A DNA stretch of 64,000 nt from Streptomyces sp. BV286 (GTDB lineage: Bacteria > Actinomycetota > Actinomycetes > Streptomycetales > Streptomycetaceae). This document shows, piece after piece, positions 48,589 to 56,737 of the stretch. The DNA lies in assembly GCF_019090165.1 (NCBI RefSeq), contig NZ_JAHRIB010000029.1, positions 17,029-81,028 on the forward strand, given 5' to 3'. Under the pieces are notes generated by a model, which was not told the origin of the DNA, made no database searches, and saw only the letters and a program-made list of their open reading frames with translations. Made by a program: the position numbers and the translations under genes. Every line of letters starts with the position of its first letter. Position 1 is the first letter of the stretch.

Positions 48589-48906
48589 GGCTGCTACCTC
48601 TCCTTGGTATTACATGCACGTTGCTTGTGAATGTGAACGCTTTCACGAATCCCTCAACAAGTGAAGGGCCGACTGCCATACGGACTGGCATCGTCCTGTG
48701 AAGTGAGGAGGGGTTCCGGCGCTCTGTGGGGGCGATGTTGCGGCCCGTCCCGAGCGCCACGTAGAGACTCGCAAACCTCAGCGGCGGATACAACCCCTAC
48801 CGGAAAGTTTTTTTTGATTCCTCGGTGTCGACTAGGTCACAGCCGTACTTCCATGGGGTGGATCCTGGTCTAAACGTTCGAGTGGAAGGACTTTAGCCCG
48901 TTCCGC
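48589..48906. promoter_or_regulatory. Promoter region of wblE
   Basis: 318 bp with lower GC than average. The near-palindrome GTGAACGCTTTCAC (48633-48646), next to a GTGAATGTGAA direct repeat, is a candidate operator 45-58 bp before wblE. A partial dre-like sequence, TGGTCTAAACGT, lies near 48866 and is weak. No gene is visible. Confidence 0.5.
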
Positions 48907-49875
48907 TCACACAATCACACGCAGTGCACGGCGAACGCCTGTGAACGCGACGCTCGTACGCAGTCCGAGGTGGTCGCCGTCCATCTGCAGGGGGAGCGGG
49001 ACCTTCGAATGCAAGGTGAAGTCGGTCAGATCGTGCAGGGACACCGCGTGCTTGCCATGGGGTCCGCGCTCGGGGGACGAAGTGAGCAACTGGGTGCCAT
49101 ACCGGGCAACCGCACCCGTCGACATGCGGCTCAGACCGAGCACGTCGAGGCCGGTATCGAACGAGGCCTTAGGTGACGCGTACACCGGGCGATTGCCCAG
49201 ATACGTCCACGGGGAGGTGTTGCAGACTATCGAGAGCACCAGATCGGTCACCGGGTCGCAGTCGGGCCGCTCCAGTGTGATGGTGCCGCGGCGGCGGTGG
49301 GTCTCCCCGAAGAACTGGCGCATCGCCTGGCGGAGGTAGAGCGAGTGCGTGGAGCGCTTGCCGCGCTCACGGTGCTGTTCGACGCGGCCGACCACGCCGG
49401 CGTCGAAGCCGAGGCCCGCGTTGAAGGTGAACCAGCGGGCGGGGACGCCCTCGTCCTCACTGCCCGGGGTGCCCGCGGCGAGACCGAGGCCCACCGTGCG
49501 CTCCCGGCCCTCCCGCAGGGCGTCCAGGAGGGCACCCGTCGCCTCGACGGCGTCGTTGGGCAGGCCCAGGGCGCGGGCGAAGACGTTGGTGGAACCGCCG
49601 GGGACGACGGCGAGGCCGGGCAGGTGGTCGGGGTCGGGGCCGTTGTGCAGCAGACCGTTCACGACCTCGTTGACCGTGCCGTCGCCGCCGAGGGCCACGA
49701 CCAGTTCTATGTCCTTGCTCTCCGCGGCCTGCCGGCCGAGGTCCCTGGCATGGCCGCGGTACTCGGTGGTCACCGCGTCGAGTTTCATCTCGCTCGCCAG
49801 CGCGTGGATCAAGACGTCACGCGTGCGTGCGCTGGTGGTGGTTGCTGCCGGATTGACCACAAGAAGTGCACGCAT
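48907..49875 (-). CDS. Diacylglycerol/lipid kinase, YegS/DgkB family
   Basis: 322 residues. The catalytic-domain signature is VALGGDGTVNEVVNGL (GGDGT), followed by LAVVPGGSTNVFARALGLPN. The C-terminal beta-rich domain ends with PLQMDGDHLG, which carries the usual conserved Asp-Gly-Glu/Asp. Members phosphorylate diacylglycerol or related lipids at the inner membrane face. The ATG at 49875 follows TACGCT by 7 nt, so it is probably leaderless. Confidence 0.9.
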   Translation of the reverse strand: MRALLVVNPAATTTSARTRDVLIHALASEMKLDAVTTEYRGHARDLGRQAAESKDIELVVALGGDGTVNEVVNGLLHNGPDPDHLPGLAVVPGGSTNVFARALGLPNDAVEATGALLDALREGRERTVGLGLAAGTPGSEDEGVPARWFTFNAGLGFDAGVVGRVEQHRERGKRSTHSLYLRQAMRQFFGETHRRRGTITLERPDCDPVTDLVLSIVCNTSPWTYLGNRPVYASPKASFDTGLDVLGLSRMSTGAVARYGTQLLTSSPERGPHGKHAVSLHDLTDFTLHSKVPLPLQMDGDHLGLRTSVAFTGVRRALRVIV

Positions 49876-50011
49876 GCGATGCAGCGTACCTACCGCTTGG
49901 TACTCGGCCCATACCGAGGTGAGGATCAGGTGAGAAGGCGGGCGCCCGGGGCGTGCGCCGGGAGTGCCCCGGGCACGGGGGAGCGGGCGGGGCGAGGGCT
50001 ACCCTTCAGGG

Positions 50012-50461
50012 GTGAGCCCTGCGCAGAATCCCACCCCGGAATCGACCGACCCCGACCCCCGCCCCGGGCGGCTGACCGCGGCCGCGGCGCTCGCCGGGCT
50101 GGAGGGGCTCGCCCTCGTCGTCGGGGGCGCCTACATGCTCGTGATGGGCCTCACCGGCCACCCGGACGACCGGAGCCAGGCCGTCACCGGGGGCGTGACG
50201 CTGATCGTGCTCGCGCTGCTGCCCCTGCTGGCCGCGCGCGGGCTGCTCCTGCGGCGCGGCTGGAGCCGGGGGCCGGCGATCATCACACAGATCATGGCGC
50301 TGCCCGTCGCGTACAACCTGCTCCAGGCCGACAGCCTCGCCATTCCCGGGGGGATCGCCCTGGCGGTGGTGGCGGTCGCGACGCTGGTACTGATCCTGAA
50401 CCCCGAGACGACACGGGCGCTCGGGATCACCGGCCCCGGCGGGATCCGGGAACCGAAGTAG
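50012..50461 (+). CDS. Conserved four-helix membrane protein, unknown function
   Basis: 149 residues with four predicted membrane segments (ALAGLEGLALVVGGAYMLVM, GGVTLIVLALLPLLAARGLL, PAIITQIMALPVAYNLLQAD, GGIALAVVAVATLVLILNPE). This is a pattern common among actinobacterial integral membrane proteins of unknown role. The GTG at 50012 follows TACCCT by exactly 6 nt and there is no ribosome site, so it is read as leaderless. The longer frame from 49964 is less likely. Confidence 0.75.
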   Translation: MSPAQNPTPESTDPDPRPGRLTAAAALAGLEGLALVVGGAYMLVMGLTGHPDDRSQAVTGGVTLIVLALLPLLAARGLLLRRGWSRGPAIITQIMALPVAYNLLQADSLAIPGGIALAVVAVATLVLILNPETTRALGITGPGGIREPK

Positions 50462-50641
50462 GACCCGAAGCAGGACCCGAAACAGGGCGGGGCGCCGCGA
50501 GCAGGACGGGTGGCGCGCCCACGGCGCAGCGGGTCCGCGCGTCGAGGCCGTGAAGGGTGCGCGGGCCGAGGCCGTGACGGTGTGCGGGCCGGTCGTCGTC
50601 GCTCGCGCGGTTTCACCGGGTCCCCGGAGGGCAGACGGTCT

Positions 50642-50668
50642 CCCGCGCCCCTGACGGAAGGGCGCGGG
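50642..50668 (-). terminator. Terminator after sigH
   Basis: CCCGCGCCC (50642-50650) pairs with GGGCGCGGG (50660-50668) over a 9-nt loop, 5 bp after the sigH stop. Confidence 0.75.
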
Positions 50669-50673
50669 GCTTC

Positions 50674-51816
50674 CTACTCCTCGACCAGTAGCTTTTCGCG
50701 GAGCTGGGCCAGCGTGCGGGCCAGCAGCCGGGAGACGTGCATCTGGGAGATGCCGACCTCCTGGGCGATCTGCGACTGGGTCATGTTCGCGAAGAAGCGC
50801 AGCAGCAGAATGCGCTTCTCACGCGGAGGAAGGTCCTCCAGGAGCGGCTTGAGGGACTCGCGGTACTCGACGCCCTCCAGCGCCTCGTCCTCGGAGCCGA
50901 GGGTGTCCGCGACGGCCGGCGACTCGTCGTCCGTGTCGGGGACGTCCAGGGAGAGCGTGGAGTACGCGTTGGCCGACTCCAGGCCCTCCAGGACCTCCTC
51001 CTCCGAGATGGCCAGCTTCTCGGCCAGCTCGTGCACGGTGGGGGAGCGGCCGTGCTGCTGGGAGAGCTCCGCGGTCGCCGTGGTCAGCGAGAGCCGCAGC
51101 TCCTGCAGACGGCGGGGCACGCGCACGGCCCAGCCCTTGTCCCGGAAGTGCCGCTTGATCTCACCGACGACCGTCGGAGTCGCATAGGTCGAGAACTCGA
51201 CACCACGCTCCGGGTCGAAACGGTCGACCGACTTGATCAGACCGATGGTCGCGACCTGCGTGAGGTCGTCCAGCGGCTCGCCGCGGTTGCGGAAACGGCG
51301 CGCGAGATGCTCCACGAGCGGCAGGTGCATGCGCACCAGCTGGTTGCGCAGCTCCGCGTACTCCGAGCTGGTGGCATCCAGTTTGCGCAGCTCGATGAAC
51401 TTGAGCCGCGCCCCGCTCCGGTTGTGGGGGTCGTGCTGTGCGCCCGACGCGCTGTTGTCGGCATTCCGCTCGTGCTCGTGCTGCTCGCTCATGATCCCGC
51501 CCGTCACCCGCCGCCGCCCTTCCACGGACGCTCCCCCAGACTCCGTCCGGGGGGACCCCCTTTGCGCGGCAACGTCTGGATCCTGTCGCCCGTCACTGCC
51601 GGAGGGCGCTTCGCGCCCGTCCTCCTCGATCGGCTCCGCCCGGGACGCCCCGGCCGCCGGGGACCCACCGTCCTCCGGATGCGGCCGGGCCTGCTCGGGG
51701 ATGCCGTCGACCCCCTTCGCCAGGCGCCGGGGCGCGCCGGGGCCGTCCTCGCCCCCGGCGGCAGGTTCCCGTGTGCCGCGCTCTTCGTCCCGCACCGGCC
51801 CGTCCCCGTTCCTCAC
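50674..51816 (-). CDS. sigH: Stress sigma factor SigH (SigB/SigF family), long form
   Basis: 380 residues from the GTG at 51816, which overlaps the stop of the anti-sigma gene (GTGA). The last 272 residues, from the ATG at 51492 (MSEQHE), are a complete group 3 sigma factor: region 2 (DLTQVATIGLIKSVDRFDPE, FSTYATPTVVGEIKRHFRDK), region 3 and region 4 (LPPREKRILLLRFFANMTQS, QSQIAQEVGISQMHVSRLLA). The first 108 residues are an acidic Gly/Pro/Arg-rich, probably disordered extension. S. coelicolor SigH also exists in long and short forms involved in osmotic stress and development. Confidence 0.9.
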   Translation of the reverse strand: MRNGDGPVRDEERGTREPAAGGEDGPGAPRRLAKGVDGIPEQARPHPEDGGSPAAGASRAEPIEEDGREAPSGSDGRQDPDVAAQRGSPRTESGGASVEGRRRVTGGIMSEQHEHERNADNSASGAQHDPHNRSGARLKFIELRKLDATSSEYAELRNQLVRMHLPLVEHLARRFRNRGEPLDDLTQVATIGLIKSVDRFDPERGVEFSTYATPTVVGEIKRHFRDKGWAVRVPRRLQELRLSLTTATAELSQQHGRSPTVHELAEKLAISEEEVLEGLESANAYSTLSLDVPDTDDESPAVADTLGSEDEALEGVEYRESLKPLLEDLPPREKRILLLRFFANMTQSQIAQEVGISQMHVSRLLARTLAQLREKLLVEE

Positions 51817-52226
51817 GCCGGCCCGGGTCCCGCGCCGCGCTGTTTGTAGAGGCTGATCGAAACGGTTTTGTCGTCGGCCACCGAGGAGGAGACCTTGCCC
51901 GCGAGGGCCGACAGCACGGTCCAGGCAAACGTGTCCCGTGCGGGGGCGTGGCCGTCGGTGGTCGGGGCCGAGACGGTCACCTCGAGCGAGTCGTCGATCA
52001 GGCGGAACACACAGCTGAGCACGGAGCCCGGCACCGCCTGTTGCAACAGGATCGCGCACGCCTCGTCCACGGCGATGCGCAAGTCCTCGATCTCGTCGAG
52101 GGTGAAGTCCAAACGCGCCGCGAGGCCGGCCGTGGCCGTGCGCAGCACCGACAGGTAGGCACCCGCAGCCGGCAGCCGGACTTCCACGAAGTCCTGGGTC
52201 GCGGGCTCGCCTGCGATCTGGGACAC
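51813..52226 (-). CDS. Anti-sigma factor of SigH (UshX/PrsH type, GHKL kinase fold)
   Basis: 137 residues with the RsbW/SpoIIAB-type ATPase fold: the N box DEIEDLRIAVDEACAILLQQ is clear and the C-terminus has FAWTVLSALAGKVSSSV and VSISLYKQ. Family members hold the sigma factor until an anti-anti-sigma protein (BldG in S. coelicolor) displaces it. The GTG at 52226 lies 5 nt after GGAGGTGAGG; the TTG upstream overlaps that site. It overlaps the long sigH start by 4 bp. The region 52227-52476 contains its promoters and no gene. Confidence 0.88.
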   Translation of the reverse strand: MSQIAGEPATQDFVEVRLPAAGAYLSVLRTATAGLAARLDFTLDEIEDLRIAVDEACAILLQQAVPGSVLSCVFRLIDDSLEVTVSAPTTDGHAPARDTFAWTVLSALAGKVSSSVADDKTVSISLYKQRGAGPGPA

Positions 52227-52476
52227 CCTCACCTCCAAGGTGGTACAAGCTCTTTCGGGGGCCGGGGGTCGCCCCCCGGGTAACGCGCCATGTGGTTCAG
52301 CGGTGACGCTACCGCGCTCTCAGCTTTCCTGTCCCCGGGACCCCAACCCCTTGCTGTCACTCATAGTAAACCTATGGATACGCACAGTGGCTAGGGGTCT
52401 GCGGGCCCAATTGGGAAGAGCGCGCGCCGGGTTGACGTACCCAGACGTCAGACGGTCGAACCGTCCGGATCCCACG

Positions 52477-52737
52477 TCACACCAGGACGTGGTCGACGAA
52501 GCACCAGCGCCAGCTCTCACCGGGCTCGAAGGTCCGCATGATCGGATGTCCGGAGTCCTTGAAATGCTCTGTGGCGTGCCGCATCGGTGACGAGTCGCAG
52601 CAGCCCACGTGGCCGCACACCAGGCACAGTCGCAGCTGCACCGGATGCGAGCCGTCCGCCAGGCACTCCAGGCAGGTGTCGCTCAACGGCGCGGGTTCCG
52701 GACGGGGCAGCGCGTCGGCGTGCGTGCACTGTTTCAT
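52477..52737 (-). CDS. UBP-type zinc finger protein
   Basis: 86 residues that are almost entirely a ZnF-UBP domain: CTHAD, CLECLADG, LCLVCGHVGCCDSS, then HATEHFKDSGHP, with the Cys and His ligands in the expected order, and ESWRWCFVDH at the end. In eukaryotes this domain binds the ubiquitin C-terminus. Bacteria of this group lack ubiquitin (some have Pup), so the role is unknown. Divergent from the antiporter gene, 61 bp apart. Confidence 0.88.
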   Translation of the reverse strand: MKQCTHADALPRPEPAPLSDTCLECLADGSHPVQLRLCLVCGHVGCCDSSPMRHATEHFKDSGHPIMRTFEPGESWRWCFVDHVLV

Positions 52738-52798
52738 GATTGCCAGATTACGTCGGGTGTGCGGGAATCCGCGCGGAAACGAAAGCGGGCCGATACCG

Positions 52799-54394
52799 AT
52801 GCATGTGATGCCCCTTCTCCTGCTGATCGCGGGCAGTGCCGCCGTGGCGGGAGCGGCACGCCGTACCCCGGTGCCCGCGCCCCTGCTCCTCGTCGCCGCG
52901 GGCCTGATCGTCTCGTACGTGCCCGGGGTGCCCGAGTACACCCTCGACCCCCACGTGGTCCTGCCGCTGCTGCTGCCTCCGCTGCTCTACACGGCCGCCA
53001 CGGACAGCTCGTACCTCGATCTGCGGGCGCAGATCCGGCCGGTCGCGCTGCTGTCGGTCGGGTACGTGCTGTTCGCGACGTTCGCCGTCGGCTGGGCCGC
53101 GTACGTGATCGTGCCGGACCTGCCGCTCACCGCGGCGCTGGTGCTCGGCGCGGTCGTGGCACCGCCGGACGCGGTGGCGGCCACGGCGGTGGCGCGCCGC
53201 GTCGGCCTGCCGTCGCGGGTCACCACGATCCTGCAGGGCGAGTCGCTGGTGAACGACGCGACCGCGATCACCGCCTACAAGGTGGCGATCGCCGCCGCCG
53301 TCGGCGAGGGCGCGACCTGGGCGGGCGGCATCGGCGAGTTCCTGCTCGCGGCGCTCGGCGGCATCGGCGTCGGCATCGTCCTGATGGTGCCGATCCACTG
53401 GATGCGCACCCATCTGAAGGAGGCCCTGCTGCAGAACTCCCTGTCGCTGCTGACCCCCTTCTTCGCGTACGCGGTGGCCGAGCAGGTGCACGCCTCCGGA
53501 GTGCTCGCCGTGGTCGTCGTCGCGCTCTACCTGGGACACCGCAACTGGGAGGTCGACTTCGCGACCCGCCTCCAGGAGGAGGCGGTCTGGAAGATGGTCG
53601 CGTTCATCCTGGAGTCGGCGGTCTTCGCCCTCATCGGCCTGCAGCTGCCGGTCATCCTGAAGGGCCTCGGCGAGTACGAGGGGACGAGTGCCGCCTGGTA
53701 CGCGGTGGCCCTCTTCGTGATCGTCGTCGTGACCCGATTCGTCTGGGTGTATCCCGCGACCTTCCTGCCGCGCCTGCTGTCCGCGCGGATCCGGGAACGG
53801 GAGGTGAACCCCACCTGGAAGGGGCCCTTCATCATCAGCTGGGCCGGGATGAGAGGTGTGGTCTCGCTCGCCATCGCCTTCTCGATCCCGCTCACCGCGG
53901 ACGGCGGCGAGGACTTCCCCGGCCGCAACATGATCCTCTTCCTGACCTTCACGACGGTGATCGGGACCCTCGTCGTACAGGGGCTGACCCTGCCGCCGCT
54001 GATCCGCGTGCTGAAACTCCCGGCGCGGGACCAGCAGGCCGAGACCCTCGCGGAGGCGAACGCCCAGGCGCAGGCCTCCCGGGCCGCCGAACGGCACCTG
54101 GACGAACTCCTCTCCGACGAGCGGAACGCCCTTCCGCCGCCCCTCGCCGACCGGCTGCGCACAGTCCTCGAACGCCGCCGCAACGCCGTCTGGGAACGCC
54201 TCGGCCAGGTCAACAGCGTCACCGGCGAGACCGTGGACGACACGTACCGGCGGCTGTCCCGGGAGATGATCAGTGCCGAGCGCGAGGTGTTCGTGAAGCT
54301 GCGGGACGGGCTCTACATCGACGACGAGATGCTGCGGACACTGCTGCGGCGACTCGACCTGGAGGAGGCCGCGGCCTTCCGGGAGGCGACCTGA
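52799..54394 (+). CDS. Na+/H+ antiporter, CPA1 (NhaP/NhaK) family
   Basis: 531 residues with about twelve membrane segments over the first 410. The CPA1 core is visible: LGAVVAPPDAVAATAVARRV (discontinuous helix), LQGESLVNDATAITAYKVAI with the ND ion-binding pair, and SWAGMRGVVSLAIAFSIP. A cytosolic, charged, helical tail (about 110 residues) follows, probably regulatory. It should exchange protons for Na+ or K+ at the plasma membrane. Start ATG 52799 (MHVMP); the frame upstream is open but lies in promoter sequence. Confidence 0.9.
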   Translation: MHVMPLLLLIAGSAAVAGAARRTPVPAPLLLVAAGLIVSYVPGVPEYTLDPHVVLPLLLPPLLYTAATDSSYLDLRAQIRPVALLSVGYVLFATFAVGWAAYVIVPDLPLTAALVLGAVVAPPDAVAATAVARRVGLPSRVTTILQGESLVNDATAITAYKVAIAAAVGEGATWAGGIGEFLLAALGGIGVGIVLMVPIHWMRTHLKEALLQNSLSLLTPFFAYAVAEQVHASGVLAVVVVALYLGHRNWEVDFATRLQEEAVWKMVAFILESAVFALIGLQLPVILKGLGEYEGTSAAWYAVALFVIVVVTRFVWVYPATFLPRLLSARIREREVNPTWKGPFIISWAGMRGVVSLAIAFSIPLTADGGEDFPGRNMILFLTFTTVIGTLVVQGLTLPPLIRVLKLPARDQQAETLAEANAQAQASRAAERHLDELLSDERNALPPPLADRLRTVLERRRNAVWERLGQVNSVTGETVDDTYRRLSREMISAEREVFVKLRDGLYIDDEMLRTLLRRLDLEEAAAFREAT

Positions 54395-54452
54395 GCGCTC
54401 CGCCGGAGGGGGCACCGCATGCCGTCGGCGGGCCGGACGGTCGGTTCCGGTC

Positions 54453-55391
54453 CTACCGGTTCGGCCAGTTCGGCCGGTCGAGCGGCCGGCCCGTGATCAC
54501 CGCCGCGACCGTCGTCCCGCGCGGGAACACGCCCTCCTCCGTGAGGGCCAGGAGTCCGTACAGCGACTTGGCGACATAGAGACGTTCGACGGGCAGGTCG
54601 TGGCGGCGCTCGAAGTCGGCGGCGAACGCGTCGAGTTCGGGAGACGTACGGGCGTAGCCGCCGAAGTGGAAGCGGTCGTCCAGGGACCAGTCGCCGCGCG
54701 GGCCGCCGAACGCCTCGTCCTGGAGGGCGCGTATCTCCGCGTCGAGGAAGCCGCCCCTGAGCACCGGTATGCCCAGCGCGCGCTGGCCGGGGGCGAGTCC
54801 TCCCGCCAGACCCGCGAGCGTGCCGCCGGTGCCGCAGGCCAGTGCGACGACGTCGGCGCGCCCGCGCAGTTCCTCGCCCAGGGCCGTACAGCCGCGTACG
54901 GCCAGGGCGTTGCTGCCGCCCTCCGGGACCACGTACGCCTCCTCGCAGGCGGTCGCGCGCAGGAGGGCGGTCAGTGTTTCCGGCTCGCTCTTGCGGCGGT
55001 ACGTCGATCTGTCGACGAAATGGAGCCGCATGCCGTCGGCGGCGCACCGGGCGAGGGACGCGTTGAGGGGGAGGCCGGCGAGCTCCTGCCCGCGGACCAC
55101 ACCGACGGTGGGCAGGCCCAGCAGGCGGCCGGCGGCGGCGGTGGCCCGCAGGTGGTTCGAGTACGCGCCGCCGAAGGTGAGGACCGTGCGACCGTCCGCC
55201 GCCCGGAGGTTCGGCGCCAGCTTGCGCCATTTGTTGCCGATCAGCTCGGGGTGGATCAGATCGTCCCGCTTCAGTAGCAGCCGCACTCCGTGCCGCGCGA
55301 AACGCTCGTCCACGGCCTCCCGCAGCGGCGACGGCAGCCGCGGCCGCAGAGTGCCGAGGCCGGCTGCTTCAGGGGTGTCGGGGCCGGTCAC
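54453..55391 (-). CDS. PLP-dependent enzyme, ACC deaminase/D-cysteine desulfhydrase family
   Basis: 312 residues of PLP fold type II. The cofactor lysine lies in ELIGNKWRKLAPNL, the substrate-binding segment is FGGAYSNHLRATAAAG, and the phosphate loop is ACGTGGTLAGL. These fit the ACC deaminase/D-cysteine desulfhydrase subfamily; the two activities cannot be separated from the sequence alone, and desulfhydrase is more common. The GTG at 55391 is 6 nt after GACAAT, so it could be leaderless; GTG 55409 is an alternative. Confidence 0.82.
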   Translation of the reverse strand: MTGPDTPEAAGLGTLRPRLPSPLREAVDERFARHGVRLLLKRDDLIHPELIGNKWRKLAPNLRAADGRTVLTFGGAYSNHLRATAAAGRLLGLPTVGVVRGQELAGLPLNASLARCAADGMRLHFVDRSTYRRKSEPETLTALLRATACEEAYVVPEGGSNALAVRGCTALGEELRGRADVVALACGTGGTLAGLAGGLAPGQRALGIPVLRGGFLDAEIRALQDEAFGGPRGDWSLDDRFHFGGYARTSPELDAFAADFERRHDLPVERLYVAKSLYGLLALTEEGVFPRGTTVAAVITGRPLDRPNWPNR

Positions 55392-55536
55392 ACCCTCATT
55401 GTCGGACACGCGTCCGAGCGACACGCGGGGCCGGGCCGACTCGCGCCGCCCCGGGGCCTCCCGCCGCGGGCAGGGAGGCCCCGGGGCGGACGGGAAGGCG
55501 CCTGTGGGGGACCGGCCTCCCACGGGCGCCCGTCCG

Positions 55537-56127
55537 TCACTGCAGACGGTCGCGGATGCGGGCCCGCATGGCGGCCATCGTGAAGCCGCGCGGGTCGATC
55601 TTGCCCGGCTGCCACTCGAGGTGGCCGATCACCGAGCGCTCCGTCCAGCCGTGCTGGCGGCAGACCGCCGCCGCGGCCCGCTCGATGGCCTCCAGCTGGA
55701 CCGCCGGCCAGGGATCCTCACCGTCGCCGAGGTTCTCGCACTCGAAGCCGTAGAAATGGCGGTTGCCGTCGGTGTTGGCCTCGTTGTCCGCCGGCAGGGC
55801 CGTCTCGGCGATGACCGCGCGCAGCACGTCGTCGTCCCCGAGGCCCGCGTGATTGGAACGGCCGTACCCGACGAGATGGACCCGGCCGTCCTTGGTGATG
55901 ACGCCGTGGCACAACGGGCCCGGTAACCCGCTGTAGCCGTCCCGGCAGAGCTCCACCGTGCGCTGGCTGCCCGACGTCACCGTGTGGTGGATCATGATGC
56001 CGTGGACCGGGCCCCACGGGCCCTTGTGGTTGCGGTTGTGATTTTCCCAGTCCCCGACCTCGACGACGGTGAGCCCTTCGTCCTTCAGCCGGTCCAGAAA
56101 TCTGCCCGCGGACATGGGTGGGGCCAT
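55537..56127 (-). CDS. N-acetylmuramoyl-L-alanine amidase (amidase_2/PGRP fold) without signal peptide
   Basis: 196 residues with the amidase_2 zinc ligands: HGIMIHHTVTSG (first His), YGFECENLGDG, and the C-terminal VIGHLEWQPGKIDPRGF (second His and the acidic ligand position). The ATG at 56127 is fixed by TAAGGAGG. There is no secretion signal, so it is cytosolic or released by lysis, like phage endolysins. No phage genes surround it. A role in murein recycling or cell lysis is possible. Confidence 0.88.
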   Translation of the reverse strand: MAPPMSAGRFLDRLKDEGLTVVEVGDWENHNRNHKGPWGPVHGIMIHHTVTSGSQRTVELCRDGYSGLPGPLCHGVITKDGRVHLVGYGRSNHAGLGDDDVLRAVIAETALPADNEANTDGNRHFYGFECENLGDGEDPWPAVQLEAIERAAAAVCRQHGWTERSVIGHLEWQPGKIDPRGFTMAAMRARIRDRLQ

Positions 56128-56265
56128 GGCCGCCTCCTTACACGGACGCGACGGCCACCTGTCGTGGCCGTCTCGTACCGCTGCTTGTACCCGCAACTTC
56201 CCGTCCTGGACCACCTGTTCGCACGGCGTGCGGGACGATCCGGTCGGCGGGGCGGGACGAAGGCG

Positions 56266-56499
56266 TCAGGAGCGCAGGAATCCGTCACCGTGCGTCGCGA
56301 TGTGACTCTCCAGAGCCTGGAGGGCCTGCTGCGTGGCCTGCGGGGAGCCGCTGCCGCGCCGCTCCGCGAAGTAGGCCGCGCCGAGGTCCTTCAGCAGATC
56401 GCCGCCGGCCCGCTGCGCCTGGACCTCGTCGATCTTCTGCTTGCCCTGCGTGAGGCCGCGCTGCGCCTGCTCCTTGGCCCGGTCCAGAAAGCCTGCCAT
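56266..56499 (-). CDS. Small helical protein, unknown function
   Basis: 77 residues, soluble and mostly helical (FLDRAKEQAQRGLTQGKQKI, then QALQALESHIATHGDGFL). The N-terminal part resembles the short amphipathic starts of CsbD- or antitoxin-like actinobacterial proteins, but I cannot assign a family. The ATG at 56499 follows GGAGAC. It lies between the amidase and the encapsulin gene, on the opposite strand from the latter. Confidence 0.65.
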   Translation of the reverse strand: MAGFLDRAKEQAQRGLTQGKQKIDEVQAQRAGGDLLKDLGAAYFAERRGSGSPQATQQALQALESHIATHGDGFLRS

Positions 56500-56737
56500 G
56501 ACTGTCTCCATACGTCGTTCGTCCGTTTTGCCGGTTCAACGGACGGCCCGATCTTGGAGTTCCCCGCCGGACGGACCCACGAGCCGCCGGACAGGGCCCG
56601 CCGACCTTGTTCGGAAGCCCGCGCACATGCCCCGGTTTGCGAAGATCCATTCCCGCTCTTTCGTGTAATAGCACCAACACGTTCCGTGATGGAAGGGTTG
56701 TCGCCGCAGCTCGTTGCACGATGGGGAGGGCATTTTC

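Noticed and set aside
48863..48878. dre-like sequence upstream of wblE
   Set aside because: Only one half of the palindrome matches (TGGTCTAAACGT); the other half lacks ACCA, so DasR binding is unlikely.
51817..52248. Further N-terminal extension of SigH through the anti-sigma gene
   Set aside because: The frame is open only because it shadows the anti-sigma gene; the coupled GTG at 51816 is the furthest reasonable start.
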